A DNA stretch of 64,000 bases from Watersipora subatra (taxonomy: Eukaryota > Bryozoa > Gymnolaemata > Cheilostomatida > Watersiporidae). The stretch spans positions 35,071,143 through 35,135,142 of the forward strand of contig NC_088714.1 in NCBI RefSeq assembly GCF_963576615.1, in the 5' to 3' direction. Positions 22,123 to 34,815 of this stretch are shown here, piece by piece (position 1 is the stretch's first letter; every line of letters starts with the position of its first letter). The notes under the pieces were generated by a model that saw only the letters and a list, made by a program, of their open reading frames with translations, had not been told where the DNA came from and did no database searches. Both the position numbers and the translations under genes were made by a program.

Positions 22123-22295
22123 GAAGCATTAAATGCATTAAGATTTAAGAGAACCCAGAAAGCAGAGACTAATATTTCATCAGCTTCACCAGCTAAGAAT
22201 GTGGATCAAGTTGTTGAGAAGGAATCTATTTGTAATAGATTTGCAAGACTCTACACATTACCAGATAATAATTTATAATGTTAGCGTTAATATTT

Positions 22296-22470
22296 CCTTA
22301 CCCTTTTCTGGCTTCGTTCAAAGGTGGCAATACAAATAGCAAATGTTTCTCTGATAACGTAGAGATAGCTTACGATATATTTGTTGTTAGCCATTAGGCC
22401 TATTGTTTGTCCTTCATCATCCTCGATAAGGCTTACCTTGTAAAGAAGTCCGCCTAAAGGTCTGATTGGT
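22296..22470 (-). other. Possible 5' exon of the CXorf65-like gene
   Basis: On the minus strand a frame stays open for about 58 codons and meets two donors: AAG then GTAAGC near 22437, and AGG then GTAAGG near 22296. It contains an ATG reading MANNKYIVSYLYV. Splicing to the acceptor at 21285 would be out of frame with the conserved protein, so it would act as leader sequence. RNA evidence would decide. Confidence 0.25.
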
Positions 22471-22904
22471 TACACGTATATCTGGCAGAGAATACCGTGA
22501 TCTGCCCCTTCTGACATTACTTGTCGGGTGCTTCTCATACGCTGCCATGCTATATATTAAAGTATGCTTGCTGCTGGGTGGCGAACAAGATTATGAATGC
22601 ATCGCCACTGGCAATTATCATCTTAAGAAAACTTGTATTTCAAATTGTTGTTTTTGTATTATTCCAATATGAATAACTCTAGTATATGGGGCTCACTTAT
22701 ACAGATTGCTATTGATTTATTAAAAAGGCAAACAGGATTTGAGAACCATTTGCTTCCACCACTTGATCCTAGCAAACAATTGAGTTTCATCTCACCTCTG
22801 ACCATATGTTTACTCACTATAAATATAGGCTTGAGCTAGGAAATCAAATGTTTATGCAAACAAACTGCTATTAGTTATCAACTTCAAACTGCCACCCCAC
22901 TGAT

Positions 22905-23670
22905 GCTGCACCTACCCAGCTGCTGCCTATCTAGATGCTGCTGCTCCCACCCATCTACTGCCTATCTAGATGCTGCTGCTCCTACCCAGCTACTGCCTAT
23001 CTAGATGCTGCTGCACCCACCCATCTACTGCCTATCTAGATGCTGCTGCTCCCACCCATCTACTGCCTATCTAGATGCTGCTGCTCCCACCCATCTACTG
23101 CCTATCTAGATGCTGCTGCTCTCACCCATCTACTGCCTATCTAGATGCTGCTGCACCCACCCATCTACTGCCTATCTAGATGCTGCTGCTCCTACCCAGC
23201 TACTGCCTATCTAGATGCTGCTGCTCCCACCCATCTACTGCCTATCTAGATGCTGCTGCTCCCACCCATCTACTGCCTATCTAGATGCTGCTGCTCCCAC
23301 CCAGCTACTGCCTATCTAGATGCTGCTGCTCCTACCCAGCTACTGCCTATCTAGATGCTGCTGCTCCCACCCATCTACTGCCTATCTAGATGCTGCTGCT
23401 CCTACCCAGCTACTGCCTGTCTAGATGCTGCTGCTCCCACCCATCTACTGCCTATTTAGATGCTGCTGCACCCACCCATCTACTGCCTATCTAGATGCTG
23501 CTGCTCCTACCCAGCTACTGCCTATCTAGATGCTGCTGCTCCTAACCTGCTACTGCCTATCTAGATCCTGCTGCTCCCACCCATCTACTGCCTATCTAGA
23601 TGCTGCTGCTCCCACCCAGCTACTGCCTATCTAGATGCTGCTACTCCCACCCAGCCGCTGCCCACTCTGG
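22905..23670. repeat. 35-bp minisatellite, about 21 copies
   Basis: The unit contains CTACTGCCTATCTAGATGCT and GCTGCTCCCACCCAT. The spacing of CCTATCTAGA is exactly 35 bp from 22926 to about 23626. Variation is confined mostly to CCCACCCAT versus CCTACCCAG and GCTGCT versus GCTGCA. Two unit types alternate irregularly, suggesting higher-order duplication within the array. Confidence 0.95.
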
Positions 23671-26600
23671 CGCTGTTACCCAAGTAGCCGCATGATGTGT
23701 GTTAACGGTATAACCTTGTTGGCAACCCAGGACTACATGTCATGAAACTATTCTTGTTGCAAGGCTAGAAATGATGTAGAAAATTTTCAGACCATTAGCT
23801 TTAAATTCTAGAATAGATGCTTTCTTAGAATAGTTTCTGAGAATAGTTCCATACTTACCTTGCCACAATGCAACCTAAAGATAGTTTTGTAATTTTCCTG
23901 CATTAATGTAATTAGTGCAAGTACAACTATTAATGGGATGATTGTCAATTCGATTCAACATGGTTAGTTATTAAAAAATGGCCAAAATCAGGTGTCATCA
24001 TATTTTAACAAACTTATTGGAGTTACTATTTAGGTTTGAGATGTGTTCTCACTTCATGCTGTACACACAATCTTTAGAAGGATCACCAATGTTACAACGG
24101 GTGTCCATGTATGTCAAACTCTGGGTGTAAAATGTGGGCTGCAAGTGCAGGCCATTTGCGAATTCATTTGAACCTGACATCTCAAAATCAATACATCAGT
24201 ATAATCAGCAGGTCATATTTCTTTACGAAACTTGAGCCAAGGCAGCAGCTATTAAGAAATACGTGTGATATTTGGAAACAAGCATATATAATTGACAGAG
24301 TTAATGTAAAGGCGGGAACAATAAGACATAATGAGGGTGTCAGACGGCATTTATTACTAGTCGGTGGTCTAAAATCGAACTGAATGAGCTTTTTTAAACC
24401 TAATTAAATCGCAATCACCTTTATTCTTGGCTATGTAACTGATTGCATAGGAGCCTGCCTAAAAATGTGATATCAGCTCCCTATAGGCATTGTTTACATG
24501 AGCATGTAATCTTTGATGGGTTGCTAACGCCACGCATGCTATTCAAACACGCTTTTCCTGCTCCCTATCATTGTGAATACATGTTCATTCTCGTAGCACT
24601 TGGTGACGGCTGCCACTCCAAAGAAAAGACCATGGATGATTGGCTTTAGGATCTCCGTGTTCAAACTGATTTAGCTGTCGATATTTATGAATCATAGCGG
24701 CTAGTAAGGGTAATTACCAGTGGTTCCCGAATATCATATTTTCTGGTTGCTTGCAGGGTTCATCTAAGTAACGTTTCTAGTTTCTATGGTGCGATCCATA
24801 TAGCGGTTTTTTATGACAAAATAAGTAACAGGGTTTATTTAGACTTCAGAGGCACTCAAAACTTACAATAATAAAATATTCATTAAACAAGGGCCGACAA
24901 CCATAAAATTATTTGCTTGTTACTTGCACTCGAGGTGTCACACTTATGTCAAGTGTGTTCAATCCATGTACAGTAACATCGTAATGGGGTTGCAGACCAA
25001 GTTATTAGCTATAAGGGTAAACAAGGGAACACCCATTGTTACTAATTGTTGAATGACCTATCCTATAATAAGGGTAACTGTGATGACTAGGAATAATGGG
25101 TAAATTGACCTAATCAAGTCTTTGGTTATAAGTAATCCATAGGTTCCTGTTTGTAATAAGCAGATACAGAGCACATTTACGTGATATTCCATGTTATTAT
25201 TTGCAGCTTTTGGCAGCCAATATCACACCAGCCATCTCATATTTGGCCAAAATTTTTTAGAAGTTCAAGGCTGGGAAGGCCTATTATAGGATTGATCATA
25301 TTAGCGCATAGAACAAGCTATTGAAAGGCACAAATATTGCGCTCTGAGCATCTTGAAAAGGAATCAACCCTGTCTAGATACATCGCTTATCACAATTTAC
25401 AGTCCACAATCTGCAAACTGAGGCACAACACACTACAGCCAACACAACTTTCGTAAACCCATATTTACTAATAAGCATTCTTATAATCTTTCTTCATGCA
25501 TATTCTGGTATATCAAAGACAATAAAATCCGTGAATGTTTGGTGGTATTGAAGCTTTTTTGATACAATAACATTTTTCTCTTTATACAAATGTTGGATTT
25601 TCCTGCATTTCTGCTGAACATATGACTATAAATACCAACATCGATTGAAGGATATGGTCTGGATCTACAAACACGTTTCATCGCGCAGATTATGATAACA
25701 CTTTAGTAATACACTTGCCTAAATACACTTACCTGAAAACCAACTGCTTACATGACCAGTTTAATCAGGAACGCATAAGCCAACAAATGGAAGGTATGAA
25801 AAACTGAGAGGCCTTGGTTAAAATATGACCTTCATAAATCGAGTCAAACATGTATCTACCAAACTAGTTAATACTTACATCTCTTGTCGAGCTCGTTCGC
25901 TGACCTATGCCTTACACACTGCTTCTACTTATCAAGTAATATGTTTCAATTTCTTATCATAGTAGATGTTTGTGAAACGTGGCTGACCGATAATGAAACT
26001 GACGGAGGTATATACCCTGGTAACTTAAGTAGGAACGCGTGCGCGTACAATGCAAATTGAACTCATTGACAATAGTATGTATTCATGTTATAACGCTTAA
26101 TCTTTATGAAAGACAAACAACACGCATGGTATGACAACTATAGAAATAAGATTATGACAGTACTGGAGCCTATTGGAGAAAGAGTGAAAAACAATAAGTG
26201 GTGTTAATTGTAAACTTTCAATCTGTAAAGCCCGCTGAGACTGTTAGAATTGGCAGCACCAAATACATTGTTACATCATCTGTATGCACCCATTTATTCA
26301 CACCTGATTAGTGTTATAAAGCAGCTGTATCATGTGTGAGTGCAAAAATGTACTTAGCAATAAGTGCATTGCAATAGGTAATATTACGAGGATATTTTAG
26401 TTGCAGGGCAGTGGTTTTGAAAAATTATTTACATTTAAACCATGATGTAACACTTTTGGTGCGGTTATTTGACCTTATCTATGATTAGTTGATACAAAAT
26501 AGCTTCATCACAATGATTGGTTGCTATAAAGTCAAAAGCTTGTAGGTTTACTAAACTGACAACTGAGCTTCCAGTGAACTGCCGTGAGTGATATTTCTAC

Positions 26601-28730
26601 AAATTAAGATATTATGGCAAGGGAGTAGAAATCAAACGGTAGCTGAGCCTCTAAGGATTTCTGACTGCCCAGAAATGTAGTTGCTTAACCAGCAAAAAGC
26701 TATTCAGAACAATGAAGAGGAAATTAAAACAATAAATACAGTAGATGCAACACAGAGATCCAAACTATAAAACAGAATACAGCATGTTAGTAAATAGCTA
26801 GGTAACTAGCTCTAGATTTCAAAAGAGACACTGAATCTTCATCACAGATTTATATTTCAACAATTTACTGTGTGCACACTCCAAAACCGTCTATAAAGGC
26901 AACTATTCCTATATTGAGAGAAGACAACTTCACAGCTACAGTAGCATATGTAGGCTAAAATAAACTTTTCTAATGCGACTTCTACGAAACCGTACAGATA
27001 ATTCACATATATAGACAATAAAAGAGAGGCCATAAACAATGAGCCCACAAAATAATTTAGTTATTTCCGTATTGTCCTTATTTTTCGCATCTCCCTGTAT
27101 AGCACTTGGGCTTGAGCTGAAACATAAAAACAAGACAACTGCAGCCATTCTACTAACAGTACAGAAGACACTCGAGACAAACAAGACCTCTCTAGTATCA
27201 ATTCTGCGCGAGAAAACTCAGAAATAACTTTAATTAACATTTAATTATTTGATAGAACAACATGAGTATTTTACACTCTACAATAAATTCCTATTGTTTC
27301 TATAATAGGTCAATACCAGGCTCACACCGAAAAGATACACACCCACATCCCAATAAAAAAAAGTATACACTACTAAAATCTCATAGGTAATTCATTTGAG
27401 TCATAATGATTGTTCGCTGGCACATGACCAAATCACATCGGCTTGTCAGCGGTTATATATTGGTCAGTCACTAGTATGATTGCATGACCATGGCCAAAAT
27501 TTCGGCTGGTTTATAACTAACTGCTAAACAATTATGAATATGAAACGACTATTTCTTTGTTACGATTGTCTATTTAATTTAGATTTACTATTAGACTAAT
27601 AGCTGCTTGTCACACAGAGCAGATGTAATTGGGTTTTAAACCGAAATAAGGAAAACACACAGCTTCTGTGAAATCCAAATTTTTCCAGATTGTTTAACTC
27701 AAAGGATGCATTAGCATATGCTAATGTTGTGCAGCTTTGATGAGATGGACAACAGTAAACAGATGGTATTTTAAAAACGCTTGTTGGGAAATATATCCAT
27801 ATAACTTTCTAAGTATAGTACTTGGAAAGTTATATGTATTAACTTTCATAATATTTGAACTTCCTTGTAATATTCTCTCTACACTAAAATATATACTCCA
27901 TCGATGTAAGGATTCGATAACAAGGTTATAGAAACAAATCACCTAAAAATGTCACATTTACAGAACTAAAGAAACAGAAGAGCCAGTCAAAAGTTAAACT
28001 GCAACCTCTACGCATTGTACTTGATTCGTGTGCGTGTGTGAAAGAAACCTCCTGCACAGAGAGCCACTTAAACAACCAACACAGCGAACAAAGGTGATTG
28101 TTTTAATAACTTTTTCGTATCACTAGACAATATTTAGCTGGAGCAGTGATTTCTTATAGAATAAAGGAAGTGCACTGAAAAGTCAGCCCAACTGAGAAAG
28201 TAATTAAAAGAATGGCTTTATTATGAGGAGTCAGAGTAAGAAACGACTGGTTAAGCAGTGAATACAGACCACTGTGGTCGAACAAGAAAGTGAAATACCT
28301 ATGGTTAAACGGTATTTTTTGCTTTGCACCATTTCTATTTGTTCAAATCAATCTTTAATCGACGTTTGCTGTAGTTGGACGCTTCAAAGATAACTCCTCC
28401 CTACCATGGAATCACACAAGCCTATGAAGATGGATGTCTCTTCTCTATGTGAAACTACACACGCCTACCGAGATTGCTCCTTCCTTGCGTGGAGCCACAC
28501 AAACCTATGAAATTTGACGCAGATAACTCTACTTAGAAATTGAATCCCCCAAAAGCACCTATGATTAATGGAAATGGCAAACTTCAGGCATTTCAATGGC
28601 TGGATATCCAGTTTGTGTTCAAGACCGAGTGTTGTAATTTTTCCTGAAATTCTAATTAAAGCCAAATTAAATACATGTATGTAGTAAAAAACTGAAGACC
28701 AAACCACTAAATTTGTAACAGCCCAGCTCA
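23671..28730. other. Five-kilobase non-genic stretch
   Basis: AT-rich sequence without supportable exons. Several 60-90 codon frames (for example 24111-24383 and 26936-27184) show no family motif, no coherent splice sites and no composition shift. A minus-strand donor-like CAG/GTAAGT at about 25734 has no open coding frame in front of it. Confidence 0.5.
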
Positions 28731-29036
28731 TATAGAGCTGTATACTGTACAGCTCTATATGAGCTGTACACTGCTATATGAGTATAGCATATAGTATATT
28801 GTACAGTATACAGTGTACAGCTCATATAGATCTGTACACTGTATATTGTACAGTATACAGCTCATATAGATCTGTACACTGTGTATTGTACAGTATACAG
28901 CTCATATAGATCTGTACACTGTATATTGTACAGTATACAGTGTACATCTCATATAAAGCTCTACACTGTATAGTATACAGCTCATAAAAATCTGTACATT
29001 GTATAATGTACAGTATACATCTTATATAGAGCTGTA
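28731..29036. repeat. Palindromic satellite, left part
   Basis: Tandem units of about 40-60 bp built from CAGCTCATATAGATCTGTAC and CACTGTATATTGTACAGTAT. Each unit is itself largely self-complementary. The array is cut at 29038 by a transposon and resumes at 31038. Confidence 0.9.
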
Positions 29037-29038
29037 TA

Positions 29039-31035
29039 CAGACGCTCCCCAACTTACGAACGAGTTACGTTCCGAACGATCGTTCGTAAGGTGAATTCGT
29101 TCGTAAGTTGCTTCAGTGCTATATTTTGTATTATAATTTATGTTTAAGGCATATACATGTATAAGTATATTGAAGGTTTATATAAGTATGTTTAAGGCTT
29201 GTATAAGTAACCTGTATTGGTTTGTACTGAAAAAATATTTAATAAAATGGAGAGAATACTGTGGTGGACGTGGAATACTGTGGTTTCTTATTTATTGTAT
29301 GTGTTGTCCTTTTTATTATATCGTTGTATTAATCGTTATGCTATTGTTATATCTGATATCCCGTCATAACACTATCACTTATCGTCACTTACATTGTTGC
29401 CATACCAATGCGCTAGCGGTCCTGTTTATTCACCTTGTTAGCCGGTGTTCTTACCATTTGCCGGAACGGTTGATATTATTGTATATAAAGGAGCGCGCTC
29501 ACTAGAGGTGGAATGAGACGTCTCAAGTATCGACCTGTCTCGTCTTGTATCGGTCTCGTCTCGACTTAACTATTGCCAAACTCGAGACAGGAAATAGAAC
29601 TAAAGCGCCTGCACACGGTTGTTAAAACATGGCTTCTTGCGGTGGCAACAACTCCATATATTGTAATGGATTGCGGGCAACTGCCTTTAAAGTTATACCC
29701 GGTCCGTTACTACCTGTTGCTATTGATTATGTTGGCCACTGAGTCTAATCATGTAGTCCGGACAACGGCCCTGTTATATTTTAGTTCGGCCCTGTTATAT
29801 TTTAGTTCGGTTCTGTGTCCTTAAAACAGATACCGGGTCGTATCTAATTACTCTCCGGATAATCCAATTTAATCAATAAGACTTTTGCGGGTAAAATATC
29901 TGTATTTTATCGTATCGTGTCTAAACACCAACTGCCCTTCATAAAATTCGGGCCTCTTTACGTATATACTACCAATCGCGGGTAAAACTTGCCCGGACAC
30001 GGAGAAACGAACGGAAGGCCGTGTCGACCATAGTCCGTGTTCGGTTAACAATGACGTTTTGTTCGCTCAATATAAGAATATACATGTGCATGTATACAGT
30101 AATTAATATAATTTCATGAGTACAATTTAAATATAATTCACATACTACAGTTAATACACAAACAAAATTTAACATTAATGAAACGATAAGAATGAAAGTG
30201 TTATCGTGTGTTATTTCAGTTGCGGTATTTCTTTGTAGAGCGACGGCTATCGGTTTCATTACACATTACATTAAAAAGTAAGACCTATTCAATAGATGAT
30301 AAAAACATACATTTACAAAGCAATATGTTTATAATAATTATGATCAATCAAGCTCAAAATTCTTAGAATATATAACTTCGGTATTTTAGAGCTGTTTGTG
30401 ACACTTTTGTTTACAAAAACTACATGCATATCACTATTAAAATGTTGTATTTAAATCGTTTACACCAGGTGAAAATTCAATCTAATAATAGTTTTATTAA
30501 TTTTATATATACCAAGTAGCTAGTACTTGTGTAGTGAAATCATCACCAAATGCTCATTATTTTACTGTCTCGTGTCTCGAATTTTTACAAGACAGTGTCT
30601 CGAGTCTCGTCTCGAACTTAAAAAACCTGTCTCGTTCCACCTCTAGCGCTCACTTAGTTGAGCAGAGTAGATAGCCGTACGCTCCTCGGCTAGTGAAATT
30701 TCCTTCGCTAATAAAAAGCTGAATGAAACTACACGCACTTTCTTCTCTTTATTTATTAGTCTAGATCGTGTCAGGTAAAGACCGGCAAATTCCTTTACAA
30801 TACGTACAGTAAAAATAAAACAAGTTCTTCGCGCACTGGAGACACGTTCACGCACTAATGCACTGCAACGAACTGGGCAGAGGAAGGTGGATGCTGGGTA
30901 GTGCTTTTGAGTAGTGCCTCTTTCCACCACTAATACATCGGTAATACCGTCACTAATAGCGTCGGACATACACGCAGACATGTTCGTATGTACCATTGTT
31001 CGTAACTCGAACATACTTAAATAGGGGAGCGTCTG
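29039..31035. mobile_element. TA-flanked Tigger-like element with a nested hAT insertion
   Basis: The termini CAGACGCTCCCCAACTTACG and the inverted GGGGAGCGTCTG are flanked by TA (29037-29038, 31036-31037). The left end carries inner repeats of GTTCGTAAG. The element interrupts the palindromic satellite. Its own length without the nested element is about 850 bp. The minus-strand frame at 30643-31014 shows no transposase motif, so the copy is non-autonomous. The pogo/Tigger assignment rests on TIR style and TA duplication. Confidence 0.8.
29503..30645. mobile_element. hAT-type non-autonomous element (8-bp target duplication)
   Basis: The ends are TAGAGGTGGAATGAGAC and the inverted GTCTCGTTCCACCTCTA. 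They are flanked on both sides by the 8-bp duplication GCGCTCAC (29495-29502 and 30646-30653). An 8-bp duplication with TAGAGGTG-type ends is diagnostic of the hAT superfamily. Inner ends carry repeated GTCTCGT/GAGACG motifs. There is no hAT transposase in the 1143 bp. Confidence 0.92.
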
Positions 31036-31037
31036 TA

Positions 31038-31140
31038 CTGTATATTGTATATTATACAGCTCATATAAAGCTGTACACTATATATTGTAAGCAATACAGT
31101 ATACAGCTCATATAAAGCTGTACACTGTATATTGTACAAT
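31038..31140. repeat. Palindromic satellite, right part
   Basis: Continuation of the array at 28731-29036, with GCTCATATAAAGCTGTACAC units. It confirms that the 2 kb between them is a single insertion event plus nesting. Confidence 0.9.
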
Positions 31141-31149
31141 GATACCGAT

Positions 31150-31900
31150 AAACAAGTGTACCTAAAATAGACTGTATGTAACATGTGCTCGACAGGTTGG
31201 TAATTACTAATAACTAAACGAATTTCAAATTTAGCGTAGAAATCACCTGGAATTTATGAGATTTTGCTATATATGATCCCCTCTGACTGTATAAACTCAC
31301 CTCCAATTACGCATTCAAGAGTAGAGACTGAATAAATTAAACTATCTTGACTTCACACTAGTTGAGGTTCTTCAAATATTTGCCATCAATTTACATCTTA
31401 ATGAAAAATATAATATCTCGATGTTTCTTAGACACAGTTATCTACATTATTGAAAAATAGCCCCTCATGTCTAAACTTTACTAAACATTGATGAATGCCA
31501 ACTAGTGCCTGCGATCTGTAAATATTTACCTATCACCTTTCAAATAACATAGGAATTTGCATGACTTATATCTATCCTACATGTATGTTTAAAAGAGCCT
31601 AATATCCTTCATCCTTTTCATACTGAAACGTCGCAAGGCTGTGTTTTGTAGACAACAGCGCATAAGATCAGCAATGTATCTTAGCTCCTATATAGATAGT
31701 TTGTTTATATCAGCCGTCACTATGTCATTACAACAGTAGAGCTGCAAATGAAATGTTAACACATTTTCTTCTAAAAATTGCTTTTTCTACTAAAAGACAG
31801 TGACATGTGAATATCGTTATCTTATAAAATTGTCACCTCAAACCGAATTTTGGCTTGCTTTTTTTGGCCTGTTTTTCATGAAGATGTGACAAAAATTTTT
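31150..31900. other. Non-genic AT-rich stretch
   Basis: Nothing recognisable on either strand. Confidence 0.5.
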
Positions 31901-31902
31901 TT

Positions 31903-32062
31903 ATGACTTCATACTGTAACAGTCAATTCATGCTTAGATTTATGACTTCACCCTGTAACAATTAATTCATGCTTAGATTTATCGACTTTACACTGCAACA
32001 GTGAATTCATGCTTAGATGTATCGACTTCACACTGTAACAGTCAATTCGTGCTTAGATTTAT
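31903..32062. repeat. About 40-bp tandem repeat
   Basis: Four copies of a 39-40 bp unit containing TTCATGCTTAGATTTAT and GACTTCACACTGTAACAGTC. It ends shortly before the TTAA element at 32108. Confidence 0.85.
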
Positions 32063-32107
32063 GCCCAAACCTATCCAGCTTTGCCTATCTTTATTATTGC
32101 CAATTAA

Positions 32108-32991
32108 AGGTTGACTTGCAACAAAATTCACATTACAGTTATTTAGTATCAAAAGATTCACCATGTCTTACTCTGTTGTGTTGTAGGTGCAAAATATGTG
32201 GAAATGTGATTACAAGCTCTTAAAAGCTCAAAAACGAACAGTTAATCGCAGCCACACGAGACCGCCGTAGTTTGGATGCTTTTTTCAAAACGGCTCAAAT
32301 GTGACGTAGCTGTGGTAGATGGTTTCTGTTTACACTTTCATGCAACCTTATTCGTCTAAATATTTTTACAAATATACTTCACGCATTCAATAAAACCGTG
32401 TCTATTGTTCTTACGCGTCTGTTTTATCGTCATTGTAATGCTGTCACTTTTAACACTGATATCTTGTAACTTACCGTAAAAATTCGTTTAATTTGTTAGG
32501 CTTAGCTTGAAGGAGTACATATCATTGTCTGATAATCATGATGAGCCTGTTGGTCACTTTTGATGAACGAAAAGTGCTGCAGAAATTATTTGCGAAGTAT
32601 TGGGTCACATGATCAGATTACGACTTGCCGATTAGACCAAACCGAAACAAAACTGTAAAGTAGCGAGCATCTACAATGTATATTTGATACGGGGTCTTCG
32701 GTAAAACCCGAAGTGTTTGTCATAAACTAGTGCTACGATAAGTTTTATATTGAGCTTTTTATTAGCCTTTCAATTCACGTGAGAACATCACGTGACAAGA
32801 CAATAAATAAATTTCATGACTCCGTCAGAGAAATAAAGAGATTCCAATCTGAAGCGGCTTTTCGTTTTTGAGTTTTTAAGAGCTTGTAATCACATTTCCA
32901 CATATTTGGCACCTACAACACAACAGAGTAAGACATGGTGAATCTTTTGATACTAAATAACTGTAGTGTGAATTTTGTTGCAAGGCAACCT
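32108..32991. mobile_element. TTAA-flanked long-inverted-repeat element, copy 3 (complete)
   Basis: TTAA (32104-32107), then AGGTTGACTTGCAACAAAAT; the right end is TTGCAAGGCAACCT then TTAA (32992-32995). The 884 bp body matches copy 2 throughout, with terminal repeats of about 150 bp and no coding capacity. The subterminal part includes AAACCCGAAGTGTTTGTCAT. Confidence 0.88.
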
Positions 32992-32999
32992 TTAAGTAA

Positions 33000-33353
33000 T
33001 ATACATGTATTTATATATATACAGTGTCTATATATATATACAGTGTCTATATACATGTATATATACAGTGTCTATATATATATACAGTGTCTATATATAT
33101 ATATATATATATACAGTGTCTATATATATACAGTGTCTATATATATACAGTGTCTATATATATACAGTGTCTATATATATACAGTGTCTATATATATACA
33201 GTGTCTATATATATACAGTGTCTATATATATACAGTGTCTATATATATACAGTGTCTATATATATACAGTGTCTATATATATACAGTGTCTATATATATA
33301 CAGTGTCTATATATATACAGTGTCTATATATATACAGTGTCTATATATATACA

Positions 33354-33397
<44 letters not shown>

Positions 33398-33439
33398 TAT
33401 ATATATATATTTATATAGACACTGTATATATATATATAT
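33000..33439. repeat. 17-bp TATA-rich minisatellite with inverted end
   Basis: At least 15 copies of CAGTGTCTATATATATA (spacing 17 bp), expanding at the right into pure TA. Two units follow in opposite orientation (TAGACACTATATATA, 33391-33424), so the right end can fold back on the array. Apparent 130-150 codon Tyr/Ile-rich frames are by-products of the unit. Confidence 0.92.
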
Positions 33440-33980
33440 AGTCAAACATGGAAAAACTCGCCCTCGGATAGCTCGAACACATGGTTAACTCGAACAGTTT
33501 TGTCTGGTCCATTCCCACGCAATGATAAATTGCTTCAGATAACTCGACCTCAACTTCGTTAACTCGAACAGTTTTTGCCCAACGGCTACCGAGACGGTTG
33601 TTATCGCTTTAGAAGATCACTTTATTTCAAGCCATAGAGATAAACCCCAACTTTTAATAGTTCGCTTAGCGATGGTTCTACGAAGGCTAGGAAAAGCGAG
33701 GTAACCTTCGCATAAACTTCAAGAAAAATCGGCAAAATTGATCTTGGTTAAAACGGGGTTAAAACGCTCAAAAGAAAAATATGTCTTTTCTTCGGAGCAT
33801 TTCAACAGCGATCAAGTTTTGCCAATTTTAATCTGAAAACGTCCTGGCAGTCACATCACATAAAACAACAAACAAATCTCAAGTGATAGAAAAATCTTTA
33901 TACTTTCTGATAAAAAATTTTAAACTTTACATTAGGAGCATTTAATTTGAAACAAGCCAATCATGCTTTTGATTTGACTG
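33440..33980. mobile_element. Small TA-targeted element inserted in TA repeats
   Basis: The left end is GTCAAACATGGAAAAACTCG. The right end, inverted, is CAGTCAAATCAAAAGCATG. TATATA tracts lie on both sides. The interior repeats AACTCGAACAGTTTT. It is likely a non-autonomous pogo/Tigger-like element in the TA microsatellite; the exact duplication is masked by the repeat. Confidence 0.6.
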
Positions 33981-34206
33981 TATATATATATATATATATA
34001 TATATACATCTTGATATTTTCGCAGGAGTTTGTTCAAACATTGACAACCATGCATTTTAATTGATGACTACGCTATACTTCTTAAATATATATACATGTA
34101 GAAGGATAAATTCGGATGCTTTCATATTTCTAGTGCAGGCGAAAAGGGAATTTTACATATTTAAAAAAAAAGAAATAAGGTTGATAAAAACTAAACAAAA
34201 ATGTTG

Positions 34207-34815
34207 CTAATATTAAATGCAGCAAGCTTTCACGCTGCTGCAATAGTGCTGTAATAGTGCTGCAATAGTCCTGTAATAGTGCTGCAATAGTCCTGTAATA
34301 GTGCTGCAATAGTGCTGTAATAGTGCTGCAATAGTCCTGTAATAGTGCTGCAATAATGCTGCAATAGTCCTGCAATAATGCTGCAATAGTGCTGCAATAA
34401 TGCTGCAATAGTGCTGTAATAGTCCTGTAATAGTGCTGCAATAATGCTGCAATAGTGCTGTAATAGTGCTGCAATAGTGCTGTAATAGTGCTGCAGTAGT
34501 GCTGTAATCGTGCTGCAATAATCCTGTAATAGTGCTGCAATAGTCCTGTAATCGTGCTGTAATAATGCTGCAATAGTGCTGCAATAGTCCTGTAATCGTG
34601 CTGTAATAATGCTGCAATAGTGCTGCAGTAGTGCTGTAATAGTGCTGCAATAGTCATGTAATAGTGCTGCAATAATGCTGCAATAGTCCTGTAATAGTGC
34701 TGCAATAGTGCTGCAATACTCCTGTAATCGTGCTGTAATAATGCTGCAGTAGTGCTGTAATAGTGCTGCAGTAGTGCTGTAATCGTGCTGCAATAGTACT
34801 GTAATATTGCTTGAA
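34207..34815. repeat. 11-bp minisatellite, about 55 copies
   Basis: Units alternate between GTGCTGCAATA, GTGCTGTAATA, GTCCTGTAATA and rarer variants. Because 11 is not a multiple of three, all minus-strand frames stay open. This produces four overlapping Leu/Gln/His/Tyr-rich frames of up to 200 codons with an 11-residue period. They are not genes. Confidence 0.95.

Noticed and set aside
30643-31014. 123-codon minus-strand ORF inside the Tigger-like element; its LINKEKKVRV run was considered as the missing MRPL33 C-terminal exon
   Set aside because: It lies inside a transposon end, shows no suitable acceptor phase and continues well beyond the expected C-terminus.
32935-33488. Three overlapping Tyr/Ile/Ser repeat ORFs of about 150 codons
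   Set aside because: They come from the 17-bp CAGTGTCTATATATATA array, not from a gene.
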